A DNA stretch of 64,000 bases from an uncultured Bacteroidota bacterium (GTDB lineage Bacteria > Bacteroidota > Bacteroidia > Chitinophagales > Chitinophagaceae): contig CAIJXT010000024.1 of assembly GCA_903824665.1 (NCBI GenBank), forward strand, positions 62,001 to 126,000. The letters run 5' to 3'. Of the stretch, positions 18,376 to 27,221 are shown in pieces. Under the pieces are notes generated by a model. It searched no databases. It saw only the letters and a program-made list of their open reading frames with translations, and had not been told where the DNA came from. Both the position numbers and the translations under genes were made by a program. Each line of letters begins with the position of its first letter. The first letter of the stretch is position 1.

Positions 18376-18930
18376 ATGAAGAAGATCATGCTGATGGCGG
18401 CCATCGCAATCGCAGTAACAACGACTGAAACAAACATCGCTTTTGCACAAAAAACAGTTATGGTAGGTGGTGCAGCCATGTACCCCACCAGGAATATAGT
18501 GGAAAATGCAGTCAACTCCAAAGATCACACCACCCTTGTTGCGGCTGTAAAAGCTGCAGGGCTGGTAGAAACATTGCAGAGCGCCGGACCATTCACAGTA
18601 TTTGCCCCAACCAATGCAGCATTCGATATGCTGCCCAAGGGTACTGTTGAGGCATTGCTGAAACCCGAGGCTAAAGGCAAGCTGACAGCAGTGCTCACCT
18701 ACCATGTAGTAGCCGGCTCCATGGATGCCAATGCACTGATGGAAAAAGTAAAACAGGGCAACGGAAAGGCCACGCTGAAGACCGTGCAGGGCAATGAACT
18801 GACCGTAATGCAAAAAGGAAAAAAACTGATGGTAAAAGACAGCCAGGGTGGCGTAGCTACAGTAAGTATAAAAGACGTGTACCAGAAAAATGGAGTGATA
18901 CATGTGATAGACAAAGTGTTAATGCCGTGA
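18376..18930 (+). CDS. Secreted fasciclin (FAS1) domain protein
   Basis: 184 residues: a signal peptide (MKKIMLMAAIAIAVTTTETNIAFA), a short linker with YPTRNIVENAVNSKDHTTLV and a single FAS1 domain. Both FAS1 blocks are visible: H1-like GPFTVFAPTNAAFDMLP and H2-like VIHVIDKVLMP at the C-terminus, with YHVVAGS between. FAS1 domains mediate adhesion or bind matrix and small ligands. It has about 230 bp of upstream intergenic sequence, so it is probably transcribed on its own; a hairpin after it overlaps the sdaA promoter. Confidence 0.92.
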   Translation: MKKIMLMAAIAIAVTTTETNIAFAQKTVMVGGAAMYPTRNIVENAVNSKDHTTLVAAVKAAGLVETLQSAGPFTVFAPTNAAFDMLPKGTVEALLKPEAKGKLTAVLTYHVVAGSMDANALMEKVKQGNGKATLKTVQGNELTVMQKGKKLMVKDSQGGVATVSIKDVYQKNGVIHVIDKVLMP

Positions 18931-18956
18931 TTTGTGTTTTTGAGTCTGTTTCATGT

Positions 18957-18964
18957 TATCTTTG
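18957..18964 (+). promoter_or_regulatory. -7 element TATCTTTG for sdaA, with TTTG 22 nt upstream
   Basis: TTTG at 18931-18934 and TATCTTTG at 18957-18964 form a Bacteroidota-type promoter. It lies downstream of the ATG at 18953 used by the ORF track, which argues for the GTG start at 19013. Confidence 0.6.
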
Positions 18965-18996
18965 CGGGGGCGGGAAATTCTCTCCCCCGTTTTTTA
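18965..18996 (+). terminator. GC hairpin plus T-run in sdaA leader / after fasciclin gene
   Basis: CGGGGG pairs with CCCCCG around a 13-nt loop and is followed by TTTTTT. It starts one base after the sdaA -7 element. It may terminate fasciclin transcription, or act as an attenuator in the sdaA leader. Confidence 0.55.
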
Positions 18997-19012
18997 TTTC
19001 AACAAGATATTT

Positions 19013-20437
19013 GTGGCTAAGGAAAGCATTTCGGTATTCGATATTTTCAAAATTGGAATAGGTCCCAGTAGTTCGCATACCCTCGGCCCATGGCGGGCGG
19101 CACTCCGTTTCATAGAAAGCATAAAAACACATGGCATCGAAAAAGTGCTGCATGTAAAAGTGCTGCTGTATGGCTCTCTTGCCAAAACAGGCAAGGGGCA
19201 TGGCACTGATGTTGCCGTCATTCTGGGACTTTGCGGTGAAGACCCCGTGACCTTCGACGTAGACCTGATAACACCCCGCATCAACGAAATCGCAGAACAG
19301 CAGCTTCTAAACCTGGGAGGCCTGCGTACTTTGCCCTTTAACCCCGCCGAAGATGTTGTTTTTCTGATGACGGAAAGTCTTCAGTATCATCCCAATGCGC
19401 TTACATTTCTTTGCTCTTTCAGCGACGGAACCGAGATTGCCGAAACCTACTTTTCGATAGGCGGCGGCTTTGTGGTGAAAGAAGGCGAGGAAGGTGGCAG
19501 TGGTGACTTTGTGCACCTGCCCTACCCGATCGAAAAATCGGAATACCTGCTGGAAGCATGCACCAAAACCGGCCTGAGCATTTCGGGTGTGGTCATGGAA
19601 AACGAAAAAACATGGCGCAGCGAGGCTGATGTACGGCAGGGTGTATTGAAGTTGTGGCAGGTAATGCGTGATTGTATTTTCCGTGGTTGCCACATAGGTG
19701 GCGAGCTACCCGGCGGACTAAAAGTAACCCGCAGGGCACAGGGCCTCAATACCAAACTCACACAGGGCAAACCTTATAGCAATTACGAAGAATGGCTGGA
19801 CGTGATCAAAAGCGGCTCACAGACCTTTCAGTATACACTCGACTGGGTCAGCTGCTTTGCACTGGCAGTGAATGAAGAAAATGCCTCTTTCAGCCGTGTG
19901 GTAACTGCACCTACCAATGGTGCCGCAGGTGTGGTGCCGGCAGTATTGCAGTATTTCATTTCGTTCTGCGACGGCAACGACGACGAAAAGATCATCAACT
20001 TCCTGCTTACCGCATCAGAGATTGGCAGCATCTTCAAGAAAGGTGCTACGCTCTCAGCAGCGATGGGTGGGTGCCAGGCCGAGATCGGCGTGTCTTCCTC
20101 CATGGCTGCTGCCGCCCTTACAGAAGCGCTGGGCGGGTCGGTGGAGCAAAGCCTTATGGCAGCAGAAATCGCAATGGAGCACCACCTTGGGCTCACCTGC
20201 GATCCGGTAGGCGGGCTGGTACAGGTGCCATGTATAGAGCGCAACACTATGGGAGCGATTAAAGCCATCACAGCCTCTCAACTGGCTCTGCAAAGCAATC
20301 CGGAACATGCGCGCATCACGCTCGACGACGTCGTAAATACTATGTACGAAACCGCACTAGACATGAACCATAAATACAAGGAAACAGCAGAGGGTGGTCT
20401 GGCCATACAGGTGCCGCTGGGGCTCAGTGAGTGTTAA
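19013..20437 (+). CDS. sdaA: L-serine ammonia-lyase, iron-sulfur dependent, single chain
   Basis: Converts L-serine to pyruvate and ammonia. Start chosen at GTG 19013 ([26 protein letters not shown]) because the promoter and a hairpin precede it; the product is then about 474 residues. The N-terminal beta domain carries GPSSSHT, and the C-terminal alpha domain carries the three cluster-ligand cysteines in [16 protein letters not shown] and VPCIERN, expected to hold an oxygen-sensitive [4Fe-4S] cluster, plus [12 protein letters not shown]. Both domains are fused in one chain as in enterobacterial SdaA. No pathway partner is adjacent. Confidence 0.96.
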   Translation: MAKESISVFDIFKIGIGPSSSHTLGPWRAALRFIESIKTHGIEKVLHVKVLLYGSLAKTGKGHGTDVAVILGLCGEDPVTFDVDLITPRINEIAEQQLLNLGGLRTLPFNPAEDVVFLMTESLQYHPNALTFLCSFSDGTEIAETYFSIGGGFVVKEGEEGGSGDFVHLPYPIEKSEYLLEACTKTGLSISGVVMENEKTWRSEADVRQGVLKLWQVMRDCIFRGCHIGGELPGGLKVTRRAQGLNTKLTQGKPYSNYEEWLDVIKSGSQTFQYTLDWVSCFALAVNEENASFSRVVTAPTNGAAGVVPAVLQYFISFCDGNDDEKIINFLLTASEIGSIFKKGATLSAAMGGCQAEIGVSSSMAAAALTEALGGSVEQSLMAAEIAMEHHLGLTCDPVGGLVQVPCIERNTMGAIKAITASQLALQSNPEHARITLDDVVNTMYETALDMNHKYKETAEGGLAIQVPLGLSEC

Positions 20438-20497
20438 AGAACTGTGCAGATGTCGTTTTGATTTTGAATATCCTTAAGGGAGTAGTAACTTTATAAT

Positions 20498-20710
20498 ATG
20501 AAACGAATTGTTTTGGTTGTGGGCATAACCCTTTCTGTGGCATCCGGGGCACTTGCTCAGGGATGCTCGGTATGTACAAAAACCGCCCAGGGTCTTGACG
20601 ACAAAAGTGCCAAAGGTCTGAACGGAGGCATATTGTATCTGGCACTGCTGCCTTTGGCGATCATGGGCACGGTGGGTTATATGTGGCTGCGCTCAAAGAA
20701 CAGCAACTAA
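20498..20710 (+). CDS. Small membrane protein with N-terminal CxxC
   Basis: A 70-residue protein: hydrophobic leader MKRIVLVVGITLSVASGALA, then QGCSVCTKTAQGLDDKSAKGLNGGI, then a transmembrane helix LYLALLPLAIMGTVGYMWL and a short basic tail. If cleaved at ALA, the CSVC pair faces the periplasm just before the membrane anchor. The architecture is common among unnamed Bacteroidota proteins. A TTTTG-N19-TAACTTTA promoter-like pair lies at 20462-20493, almost touching the ATG. Function unknown; redox or metal-handling is only suggested by the CxxC. Confidence 0.7.
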   Translation: MKRIVLVVGITLSVASGALAQGCSVCTKTAQGLDDKSAKGLNGGILYLALLPLAIMGTVGYMWLRSKNSN

Positions 20711-20800
20711 GGCATACCATTGCCTGAATTTTCGGAAAAAGTTCCGGGTAACGGATTCCACAGTTGTTCATCAAATTCTACGTCTTTACAAACGCTCAAT

Positions 20801-21541
20801 ATGCTTTCTATGAAAAAAATACTTGCAGGCATTCTGGTAGCAGGCTCTATCCTGATCTGCTCATCGTGCGGGATGAATGTATTGCGTGGCGAAGGAAAAA
20901 AAACTACGCTATCACCTGCTGTCAATACTTTTGATGCGGTGGATGTAACGATTTCATCCAAGATCAAAATTACGGTTGCTGAAGGATCTGCTCAGCTGAT
21001 AGAACTTTCGGGATATGAGAATATTCTGAAGCACATCAAAACTGAGGTAAAGAAGAACACGCTTTATATAACCTTTGATCTGGATGATACCTGGACGGTA
21101 AACGAAGATGACATGGAGATCAGAATCTCTGTCCCTGCGCTGAGGTCGCTGTCGATGTCGGGCGCACCTGATGCAGAAATTCACGGAAACATTAAGGGAA
21201 GCGAATTCAGGCTGGATGTATCTGGTGCCAGCGAAGTGACTATTGACAACATAAACGTCGACAAACTGGTAGCTGACCTCTCAGGTGCTTCTGAGCTCGT
21301 CATAAAAGGCGGTGTCGTGAAAGACGCAAATTACGATATCAGCGGAGCAGGAAAAATAGAAGCTTTCCCATTACAAACCATTGAAACCTCAGCCTCCATA
21401 TCGGGCGCTGCCAAAAGTGAAGTAAGTGTATCCGGTAAACTCGAGGCCAGTATCAGTGGTGCCGGATCGGTAAAGTACAAGGGCAAACCAGAGGTAATAG
21501 AACATATCTCTGGCGTAGGCTCTGTGGAAGAAGAAAAATAA
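20801..21541 (+). CDS. DUF2807 (head GIN domain) lipoprotein
   Basis: Start taken at ATG 20801 (MLSMKKILAGILVAGSILICSSCGMN); ATG 20810 is equally possible. The ORF-track start at 20720 adds a non-signal leader. The signal ends in a lipoprotein-like SSCG. From about residue 40 the chain is a right-handed beta-helical DUF2807 domain, with FDAVDVTISSKIKITVAEG, repeated SGAS/SGAG turns (SMSGAPDAEI, LDVSGASEV, ADLSGASELV, DISGAGKIE, SISGAAKSE, SISGAGSVK). The domain is abundant in Bacteroidota envelopes and its role is unknown. Confidence 0.88.
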   Translation: MLSMKKILAGILVAGSILICSSCGMNVLRGEGKKTTLSPAVNTFDAVDVTISSKIKITVAEGSAQLIELSGYENILKHIKTEVKKNTLYITFDLDDTWTVNEDDMEIRISVPALRSLSMSGAPDAEIHGNIKGSEFRLDVSGASEVTIDNINVDKLVADLSGASELVIKGGVVKDANYDISGAGKIEAFPLQTIETSASISGAAKSEVSVSGKLEASISGAGSVKYKGKPEVIEHISGVGSVEEEK

Positions 21542-21599
21542 CACTACGCTTTTGATAATCGGGGCGTATTGCTTATATTTATAAACAAATATTTCTTCT

Positions 21600-22046
21600 A
21601 TGTTATCAGGCAACACACTCAAAACCTTACTTGCAGTACTCCTGCTCCTTGGTACCCGTCAGTACGCGCTCGCTCAGGATGCCATAGAGCGCTTGTGGTA
21701 CAATGAAGAGAAGACAGCCAAGATCCAGATTTTCAAGGCCACCGACGGAAAATTCTATGGAAAGATCGTATGGCTGAAAGAACCCAATAACGAAGAAGGC
21801 AAGCCCAAAACCGACAAAAAAAATCCGGATAAGGCAAAGCGTGCCAACCCTATTATGGGCTTGCAAATGTTGAAAGGTTTCAAGAAAGACGACGCCACGC
21901 ACTACGAAGACGGAACCATCTACGACCCCAAAAACGGTAAAACCTACAGCTGCAAAATCACCCGGAAAGGAGACCTCCTCGACGTTCGCGGTTACATGGG
22001 CATCTCCCTTATTGGCAGAACCACCACCTGGACAAAAGCAGACTGA
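21600..22046 (+). CDS. DUF2147 secreted protein
   Basis: 148 residues: signal peptide (about 1-26, ending YALA) then a single DUF2147 domain with the opening ERLWYNEEKTAKIQIFKATDGKFYGKIVWL, GLQMLKGFKK, DGTIYDPKNGKTYSCKI and the closing LDVRGYMGISLIGRTTTWTK. These proteins have a lipocalin-like small beta-barrel and lie in the periplasm or on the surface; function is unknown. It is convergent with the amidohydrolase gene, with only 20 nt between the stops. Confidence 0.9.
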   Translation: MLSGNTLKTLLAVLLLLGTRQYALAQDAIERLWYNEEKTAKIQIFKATDGKFYGKIVWLKEPNNEEGKPKTDKKNPDKAKRANPIMGLQMLKGFKKDDATHYEDGTIYDPKNGKTYSCKITRKGDLLDVRGYMGISLIGRTTTWTKAD

Positions 22047-22066
22047 TAGTTTGAGTGTTACACTAT

Positions 22067-23236
22067 CTACACAATCCGCTGCACGGTTATGCAATCGGTT
22101 CCCTGATCAAGTCCCTGCAGCAGATTGATACCGGGCTTTTTGCCTGGTGTCAGCGACCCCACAATTGCCTGCATTTGCAGCGCTTTGGCGCCTCCCAGTG
22201 TCCCCCACCCTATCAGGGTTTCCCAGCTGATGTGCGGATACCGCTGTTTTATGGTTACAAGTTCAGATAATATACTCAGATTGTGGTTGGACGCAAGACT
22301 GTCTGTGCCAATACAGATATTCACACCCTCACGGACAAACAAATCAATGTCAGGCAACCGACCCTCTATGTACAGATTTGCATTAGGACAAAGACACCAA
22401 TATACTTCCCGTCCGTTTGCCTGTGCACGCGCCACATCCTCTTGTGCACTGCTGGTGTTGTGCACCAATATCAAAGGGTGATGGTGTGTCATCCATTGCA
22501 TATAGGAAGCCAAAGACCGCATTCCGGTTGGCTTGAATTCGCTTGTATCAACACCCAGCACCTGTAACAGTTCCGGTACACCTCCGCTGCCATCAATAAA
22601 AAACCGGTTTTCGTCTTCACTCTCCTGATTATGAATGCTGACCAGTGCACCGGGCTGATGGCTGTCAATAAGCCCGAATAAGGCAGGCGATACAGAATAA
22701 GGTGCATGGGGTACAATAGACTGCCGTAGCACCATGCCAGCGGGTGGCTGGGCTGCATAGCCAGTATAAACCCCGGTTGCGAAACCAAATGAACGGTCAG
22801 CCAATGACGCAGTAAACCCAAGCGACTCTACAAAAGTGTGGAAATGCATCAAACCGGTAGCCCGAAGGTCCAGCGTATCGTTAGTATTAGCAATATCGCC
22901 AACAGCTATAACACCCGCCTCGAGCATAGCTGCAAATGCTGTGTGCCTTGCATCATGCTTCTGCTCGTCGGTAAAAGTGTTTCGGTATTGTGGAATGTTC
23001 TTTAGAAACGGAATAAGCCCCGTACGCTCAGCGGCCAGCCCTTTCATATGTGACAGCTCCAGATGACAATGCGCATTCACAAACCCCGGTACCAATACCC
23101 CCTGATACACTACTGTATCAAGTGTTGGCGTGGCCTCAAATGATACTATAGTACCATCATCTGCCACACCAATGGTTGTACCTGCGGGCAACCATCCCTG
23201 CCCATCATGTATGCGATCTGCAGTAATAAATTTCAT
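22067..23236 (-). CDS. Amidohydrolase, aminofutalosine deaminase-like
   Basis: A 389-residue metal-dependent hydrolase of the amidohydrolase superfamily. Start moved from the TTG at 23248 to ATG at 23236 (MKFITADRIHDGQGWLPAG). Metal ligands are visible: PGFVNAHCHLELSH (the HxH of strand 1), HAPYSVSP, a VSIHNQE strand with the catalytic Glu in the SEDE stretch, and GTDSLASN with the final Asp. The NAHCHLE signature is shared with cytosine/aminodeoxyfutalosine deaminases of the MtaD-MqnX group, so a role in the futalosine route to menaquinone is possible, but no mqn gene lies here to support it. Confidence 0.8.
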   Translation of the reverse strand: MKFITADRIHDGQGWLPAGTTIGVADDGTIVSFEATPTLDTVVYQGVLVPGFVNAHCHLELSHMKGLAAERTGLIPFLKNIPQYRNTFTDEQKHDARHTAFAAMLEAGVIAVGDIANTNDTLDLRATGLMHFHTFVESLGFTASLADRSFGFATGVYTGYAAQPPAGMVLRQSIVPHAPYSVSPALFGLIDSHQPGALVSIHNQESEDENRFFIDGSGGVPELLQVLGVDTSEFKPTGMRSLASYMQWMTHHHPLILVHNTSSAQEDVARAQANGREVYWCLCPNANLYIEGRLPDIDLFVREGVNICIGTDSLASNHNLSILSELVTIKQRYPHISWETLIGWGTLGGAKALQMQAIVGSLTPGKKPGINLLQGLDQGTDCITVQRIV

Positions 23237-23306
23237 AGTGCAACTCAAACAAAAAATTCAGCCTCATCGCCAGCACCGGAAAACCCGGTAGTAGCGGTCG
23301 GCAAAA

Positions 23307-25088
23307 TTAAGACTTGAAATGCTTCAAAAGCACAACCTCACGCTCTTCCAGAAAACGCCATTTGCTGCGGGGCAGGTTTTTCTTGGTAAGCCCGGCATAC
23401 ATCACGCGGTCCAGTTTTTCTACTACATAGCCCAGTGATTCAAAAATGCGGCGCACGATTCTGTTTTTGCCACTATGTATTTCCAGTCCTATTTCGTTTT
23501 TGTTCTCCAGGTAGGCCATTTCATCTACTACAGCCTTGCCATCTTCCAGCTCCACACCCTCCATTATTTTATCAAAATCTGGCTGTGTCAGTTGTTTGTC
23601 CAGCGTTACCTGGTATACTTTTTTGATCTTGTGCGACGGATGCGACAGCTTCTGGGCCAGCACCCCATCGTTGGTCAGCAGGATGAGCCCTGTTGTAGCC
23701 CTATCCAGCCTGCCCACAGGGTACATTCTGCCGGCGTCTGCGCTCTTTACCAGATCCATTACCGTCCTGCGTCCCTGCGGGTCATCGGTTGTGGTTATAA
23801 ATCCTTTTGGCTTATTGAGCAACACATACACCATTCCCTTCTGCGGTACCAGTTTCTTGCCACTCAGGGTCACCTTGTCATCAGCATTCACTTTGTGTCC
23901 GGGATCTGTTATCAATTCTCCGTTCACCTTTGCCTTGCCCTGTTTTACCAGCTCAGCTGCATCGCGCCTGCTGCACTCACCACTGTGCGCTATGAACTTA
24001 TTGAGCGGCATAGGGTATTTTGCAGCCTCGGTAAAAGGCTTCTTTTTCCTGTTATCATCGACTACTTCCCATTCACCGCCATCATCCTCCAGATATCTGT
24101 TTTCTGCCTCGGTATAGGTATGTTCCTTTTTCTTGTAAAAATCGGCTGGTGTTTCTCTTGGTTCTGCGCCGTCACGATCAGGCTTTTCAGACCTTGGTGT
24201 AAATGCACGCTTTGGTTTGTCACTTCCTTTATCGTCACGCCTTCCGGGTTTAGAAAATTCTTTGCGCGGACGGTCTTCGCGGCTGCTTTCGCCCCGTGCG
24301 CTGTATGGGCGCTTGCTTCCCGGCGCATCGCGATCACTACCCCTGCTGCCGGCACTGTCTGGCCTTCCGGAATAAGGGCGCTTGGGCGCTCCGTCCCGGC
24401 TTTCAGCCCGTCTTGCCGGCCCACCCTCACCGGATCTGCTGTCCGGTCTGCCAGAGTAAGGTTTTTTGAACCCTCCATCACGGCTATCAGATCGCCTGTC
24501 CGAAAAAGATCTTTTACTATCAGCACCGTCCCTTGATTCGCCGCGTGGCTTCTCTCTGTCAAATGGCTTACGCCCTCCGGCTCCCGATTCACGCCTGTCG
24601 CCGAAACCTGATGAGCGTTCTTTACGGTCTTCGAATTTACCTGATGATCTTTCCTGGTATGGGCGTTTTGGCGCATCACCACCGGCATTATCACTATTGT
24701 CGAATGGCTTTTTGAAAGAGCGTGTTGGCGCATCTCCCGACGGGCCTCTGCTATCGCGCTCGCGAAACGGACGTGAGTCCGGCCTGCTGCTGCGCTCACC
24801 CCCGGCCGGGCGGCCACCTGCCCTGAAGCCCTCACCACGTGGTGCACGGTCATTGTCGCGCGGAGCCCCAGACCTGGCAGACTTGTTATAGCCACCTTCC
24901 TTCTTGAAGCCACCACTACTACTCCCACCGCCATACGATTTACGTGGACGGTCACCTTCGGCACCATCACCACCCCTGTCTGCCGATCGGTAAGGCTTTT
25001 TATTACCGCTGCCACTATCTTCTCTTTTACGGAAGGTATTGCCGCCTGTCTTACTGTTTCGCGAATCAGATGATGATTTCTTATACAT
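23307..25088 (-). CDS. RsuA/RluB-family pseudouridine synthase with long disordered N-terminus
   Basis: Start chosen at ATG 25088 (MYKKSSSDSRNSKT); the upstream TTG/GTG codons of the track are not needed. Residues 1 to about 345 are a disordered tail rich in Arg, Gly, Ser, Asp and Lys with many KRPYS/RPDS-like motifs. The catalytic half starts with an S4 RNA-binding domain (PLNKFIAHSGECSRRDAAELVKQGKAKVNG) and continues with VGRLDRATTGLILLTNDG, containing the catalytic Asp of RLD, and ends with KNRIVRRIFESLGY. It should modify a uridine in 23S or 16S rRNA; which one is not clear. Long basic tails of this type recur in Bacteroidota homologues. Confidence 0.93.
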   Translation of the reverse strand: MYKKSSSDSRNSKTGGNTFRKREDSGSGNKKPYRSADRGGDGAEGDRPRKSYGGGSSSGGFKKEGGYNKSARSGAPRDNDRAPRGEGFRAGGRPAGGERSSRPDSRPFRERDSRGPSGDAPTRSFKKPFDNSDNAGGDAPKRPYQERSSGKFEDRKERSSGFGDRRESGAGGRKPFDREKPRGESRDGADSKRSFSDRRSDSRDGGFKKPYSGRPDSRSGEGGPARRAESRDGAPKRPYSGRPDSAGSRGSDRDAPGSKRPYSARGESSREDRPRKEFSKPGRRDDKGSDKPKRAFTPRSEKPDRDGAEPRETPADFYKKKEHTYTEAENRYLEDDGGEWEVVDDNRKKKPFTEAAKYPMPLNKFIAHSGECSRRDAAELVKQGKAKVNGELITDPGHKVNADDKVTLSGKKLVPQKGMVYVLLNKPKGFITTTDDPQGRRTVMDLVKSADAGRMYPVGRLDRATTGLILLTNDGVLAQKLSHPSHKIKKVYQVTLDKQLTQPDFDKIMEGVELEDGKAVVDEMAYLENKNEIGLEIHSGKNRIVRRIFESLGYVVEKLDRVMYAGLTKKNLPRSKWRFLEEREVVLLKHFKS

Positions 25089-25192
25089 GAGTAGTTTCTT
25101 GTGAGCCTGCAAAAGTACCACATTTTAAGGTCAAACCATTAATATGTTTCAAGGCGGCATATCCAATAAGCACACCCATCATTTCTACACCT

Positions 25193-25200
25193 TACATTTG
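25193..25200 (+). promoter_or_regulatory. -7 element TACATTTG for dnaG
   Basis: Exact match, 6 nt before the ATG at 25207. The upstream ATG at 25144 precedes this element, which supports the later start and implies a very short or absent leader. Confidence 0.5.
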
Positions 25201-25206
25201 CACAGA

Positions 25207-27174
25207 ATGATCACTCCAGCCTCCATACAGCAAGTAATGAACCGCGCCGACATTGTAGATGTGCTGGGGCAATTCATACGGTTAAAAAAGAGAGGAGCCA
25301 GCTATATTGCCAATTGCCCCTTTCACAACGAAAAAACGCCGTCGTTCAACGTTTCTCCTGCCAAGGGAATCTATAAATGCTTTGGCTGCGGCAAGGCAGG
25401 TGATGTTGTCACTTTTATTCAGGAGCATGAAAAACTCTCCTACCCGGAGTCCATACGTTGGCTGGCAGACTTTTACAAGATCACGCTCGACGAGACGGAA
25501 AGAACACCAGAACAGGTTCAACAGCAACAGGCTGGCGAGGCGCTGCGTATACTCAATGAATTTGCCGCGACCTATTTTTATGATACCCTGCTCAATTCTG
25601 AAGAGGGACAGCTAATAGGACTCAGCTATTTCAAACAGCGGGGATTCAGAAAAGAGATTATAGACCGTTTCCGTCTGGGCTACAACCCGGAGCGTGGTGA
25701 TGTGTTTTACCGAGATGCCACCGCGAAAGGCTATACGGCCGAAATGCTGGAGCGCGCCGGGCTGGCCAAAAACCGCAATGGTGCTTTTCATGATGTATAT
25801 CGCGGCCGGGTGATCTTCCCGATACAGAACATGACCGGCCGCATACTGGGCTTTGGGGCACGAATACTCAAGACCAGCGAAAAAGCGCCCAAATACATCA
25901 ACACGCCTGAAAATGAGCTGTATGTAAAAAGCAAGGTACTCTATGGCATGTACCAGAGCCGTCAGGCCATAGGCAAGCTGGACGAATGCCTGCTGGTAGA
26001 GGGCTATACCGACGTCATTTCGCTACACCAGGGCGGTGTGGAAAATGTCGTTTCCAGCAGCGGCACATCGCTTACCGAAGATCAGTTGAGGCTGATAGCG
26101 CAGCTTACCAAAAACCTGACGATACTGTACGATGGTGATGCGGCCGGAATCAAAGCCGCTTTGCGCGGTCTGGACATGGCACTCTCACAAAGTTTCAATG
26201 TGCAGCTGGTTTTGCTGCCGGAGGGTGAAGATCCTGATAGCTTTGTGCAAAAATCAGGTGCTGCCCGCTTTCATGAGTACATCAAAGACCATAAGCAGGA
26301 TGTGATCAGCTTCAGGCTGCAGGTGGGACTTACCGAAGCCGGAACAGATCCCGTAAAAAGGTCGAAACTGGTTAACGAAATTGCAGAGAGTATATCGCGC
26401 ATCAACAAAACCGAGGACTTCGCGCTGCAAAGCCATTTTACGCGGCTGGCAGCCCAGAAACTGAATGTTGAAGAGGCCGGCCTGATCAATCTGATCAATA
26501 AATACATCCGCGACCGTATCGAAGCCGACCAGCGACAGAACCGGCGCACTCAGGGACTGCCACAAGCCGAAGAGGTGCTTCCTGAACCGGGTGCGATACC
26601 CATAGACATCACTCCGGAAATGCCCGGTGTGAAACCCGGTGCAGATGAAGACCAGGAATGGCAACTGATACGGGTGATGATAGAATATGGCGCCATGCCC
26701 TACGAGGAATATGGCACTGTGGCGCACCTTATAGAAGCCCGCATAGAAACAGACCTGCTAACAGCACCAATCACCAAAAGGCTGTTTGCTGCATATTTCG
26801 AGCACATGCACCATACAGGTATGCCGCCCGACACACAATTTTTCATACGCCACGATGATCCCGATATACGTAGCCGGATGGCATCTCTGCTGCACCCCCG
26901 CCAGGCTATAAGTGGTAAATGGGATGAAAAGTATGGCATCAAGCCCATACCGGATGACCTCATCTATCAGAATGATGTTGATAGTACGCTCTCCTACTTC
27001 GAGCTAAAGAAAGTACTGGCTATGCAGCACGAACTAACCTCCCGGCTCAACGGAGAAACAGACCCCATAAAACAGCAGGTGATGCTGGAAGCATTTATGC
27101 AGCTGCGCAAAGCCGAAAAGGACATCCTTAAAAAACACGGCACCGTAGTATACACTGCACAAAAGCACAAGTAA
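25207..27174 (+). CDS. dnaG: DNA primase
   Basis: Makes RNA primers at the replication fork. Start at ATG 25207 (MITPASIQQVMNRADIVDVLGQFI), as the track start lies ahead of the promoter. About 655 residues. The CHC2 zinc finger is CPFHNEKTPSF...YKCFGCGKAGD; the TOPRIM domain follows with LLVEGYTDVISLHQGG, VVSSSGTSLT and LYDGDAAGIKAALRG, supplying the catalytic Glu and Asp residues. The C-terminal third, which should contact the DnaB helicase, is helical and less conserved. It is a single-gene unit convergent with the prenyl synthase gene (47 nt gap), not part of an rpsU-dnaG-rpoD operon. Confidence 0.97.
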   Translation: MITPASIQQVMNRADIVDVLGQFIRLKKRGASYIANCPFHNEKTPSFNVSPAKGIYKCFGCGKAGDVVTFIQEHEKLSYPESIRWLADFYKITLDETERTPEQVQQQQAGEALRILNEFAATYFYDTLLNSEEGQLIGLSYFKQRGFRKEIIDRFRLGYNPERGDVFYRDATAKGYTAEMLERAGLAKNRNGAFHDVYRGRVIFPIQNMTGRILGFGARILKTSEKAPKYINTPENELYVKSKVLYGMYQSRQAIGKLDECLLVEGYTDVISLHQGGVENVVSSSGTSLTEDQLRLIAQLTKNLTILYDGDAAGIKAALRGLDMALSQSFNVQLVLLPEGEDPDSFVQKSGAARFHEYIKDHKQDVISFRLQVGLTEAGTDPVKRSKLVNEIAESISRINKTEDFALQSHFTRLAAQKLNVEEAGLINLINKYIRDRIEADQRQNRRTQGLPQAEEVLPEPGAIPIDITPEMPGVKPGADEDQEWQLIRVMIEYGAMPYEEYGTVAHLIEARIETDLLTAPITKRLFAAYFEHMHHTGMPPDTQFFIRHDDPDIRSRMASLLHPRQAISGKWDEKYGIKPIPDDLIYQNDVDSTLSYFELKKVLAMQHELTSRLNGETDPIKQQVMLEAFMQLRKAEKDILKKHGTVVYTAQKHK

Positions 27175-27221
27175 GTCTGCATTGCACAGGCATTCATTGT
27201 CCGACAGCCAATCGAAGTATT

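Noticed and set aside
22045-22070. GATAGT/ACTATC hairpin between DUF2147 and amidohydrolase genes
   Set aside because: Stem of only 6 bp with a long loop and no T-run; not convincing as a terminator.
23475-25123. Long ORFs opposite and in other frames of the pseudouridine synthase gene (353 residues each)
   Set aside because: They arise from the low-complexity Arg/Gly/Ser tail; only the 23307-25088 frame carries S4 and synthase motifs.
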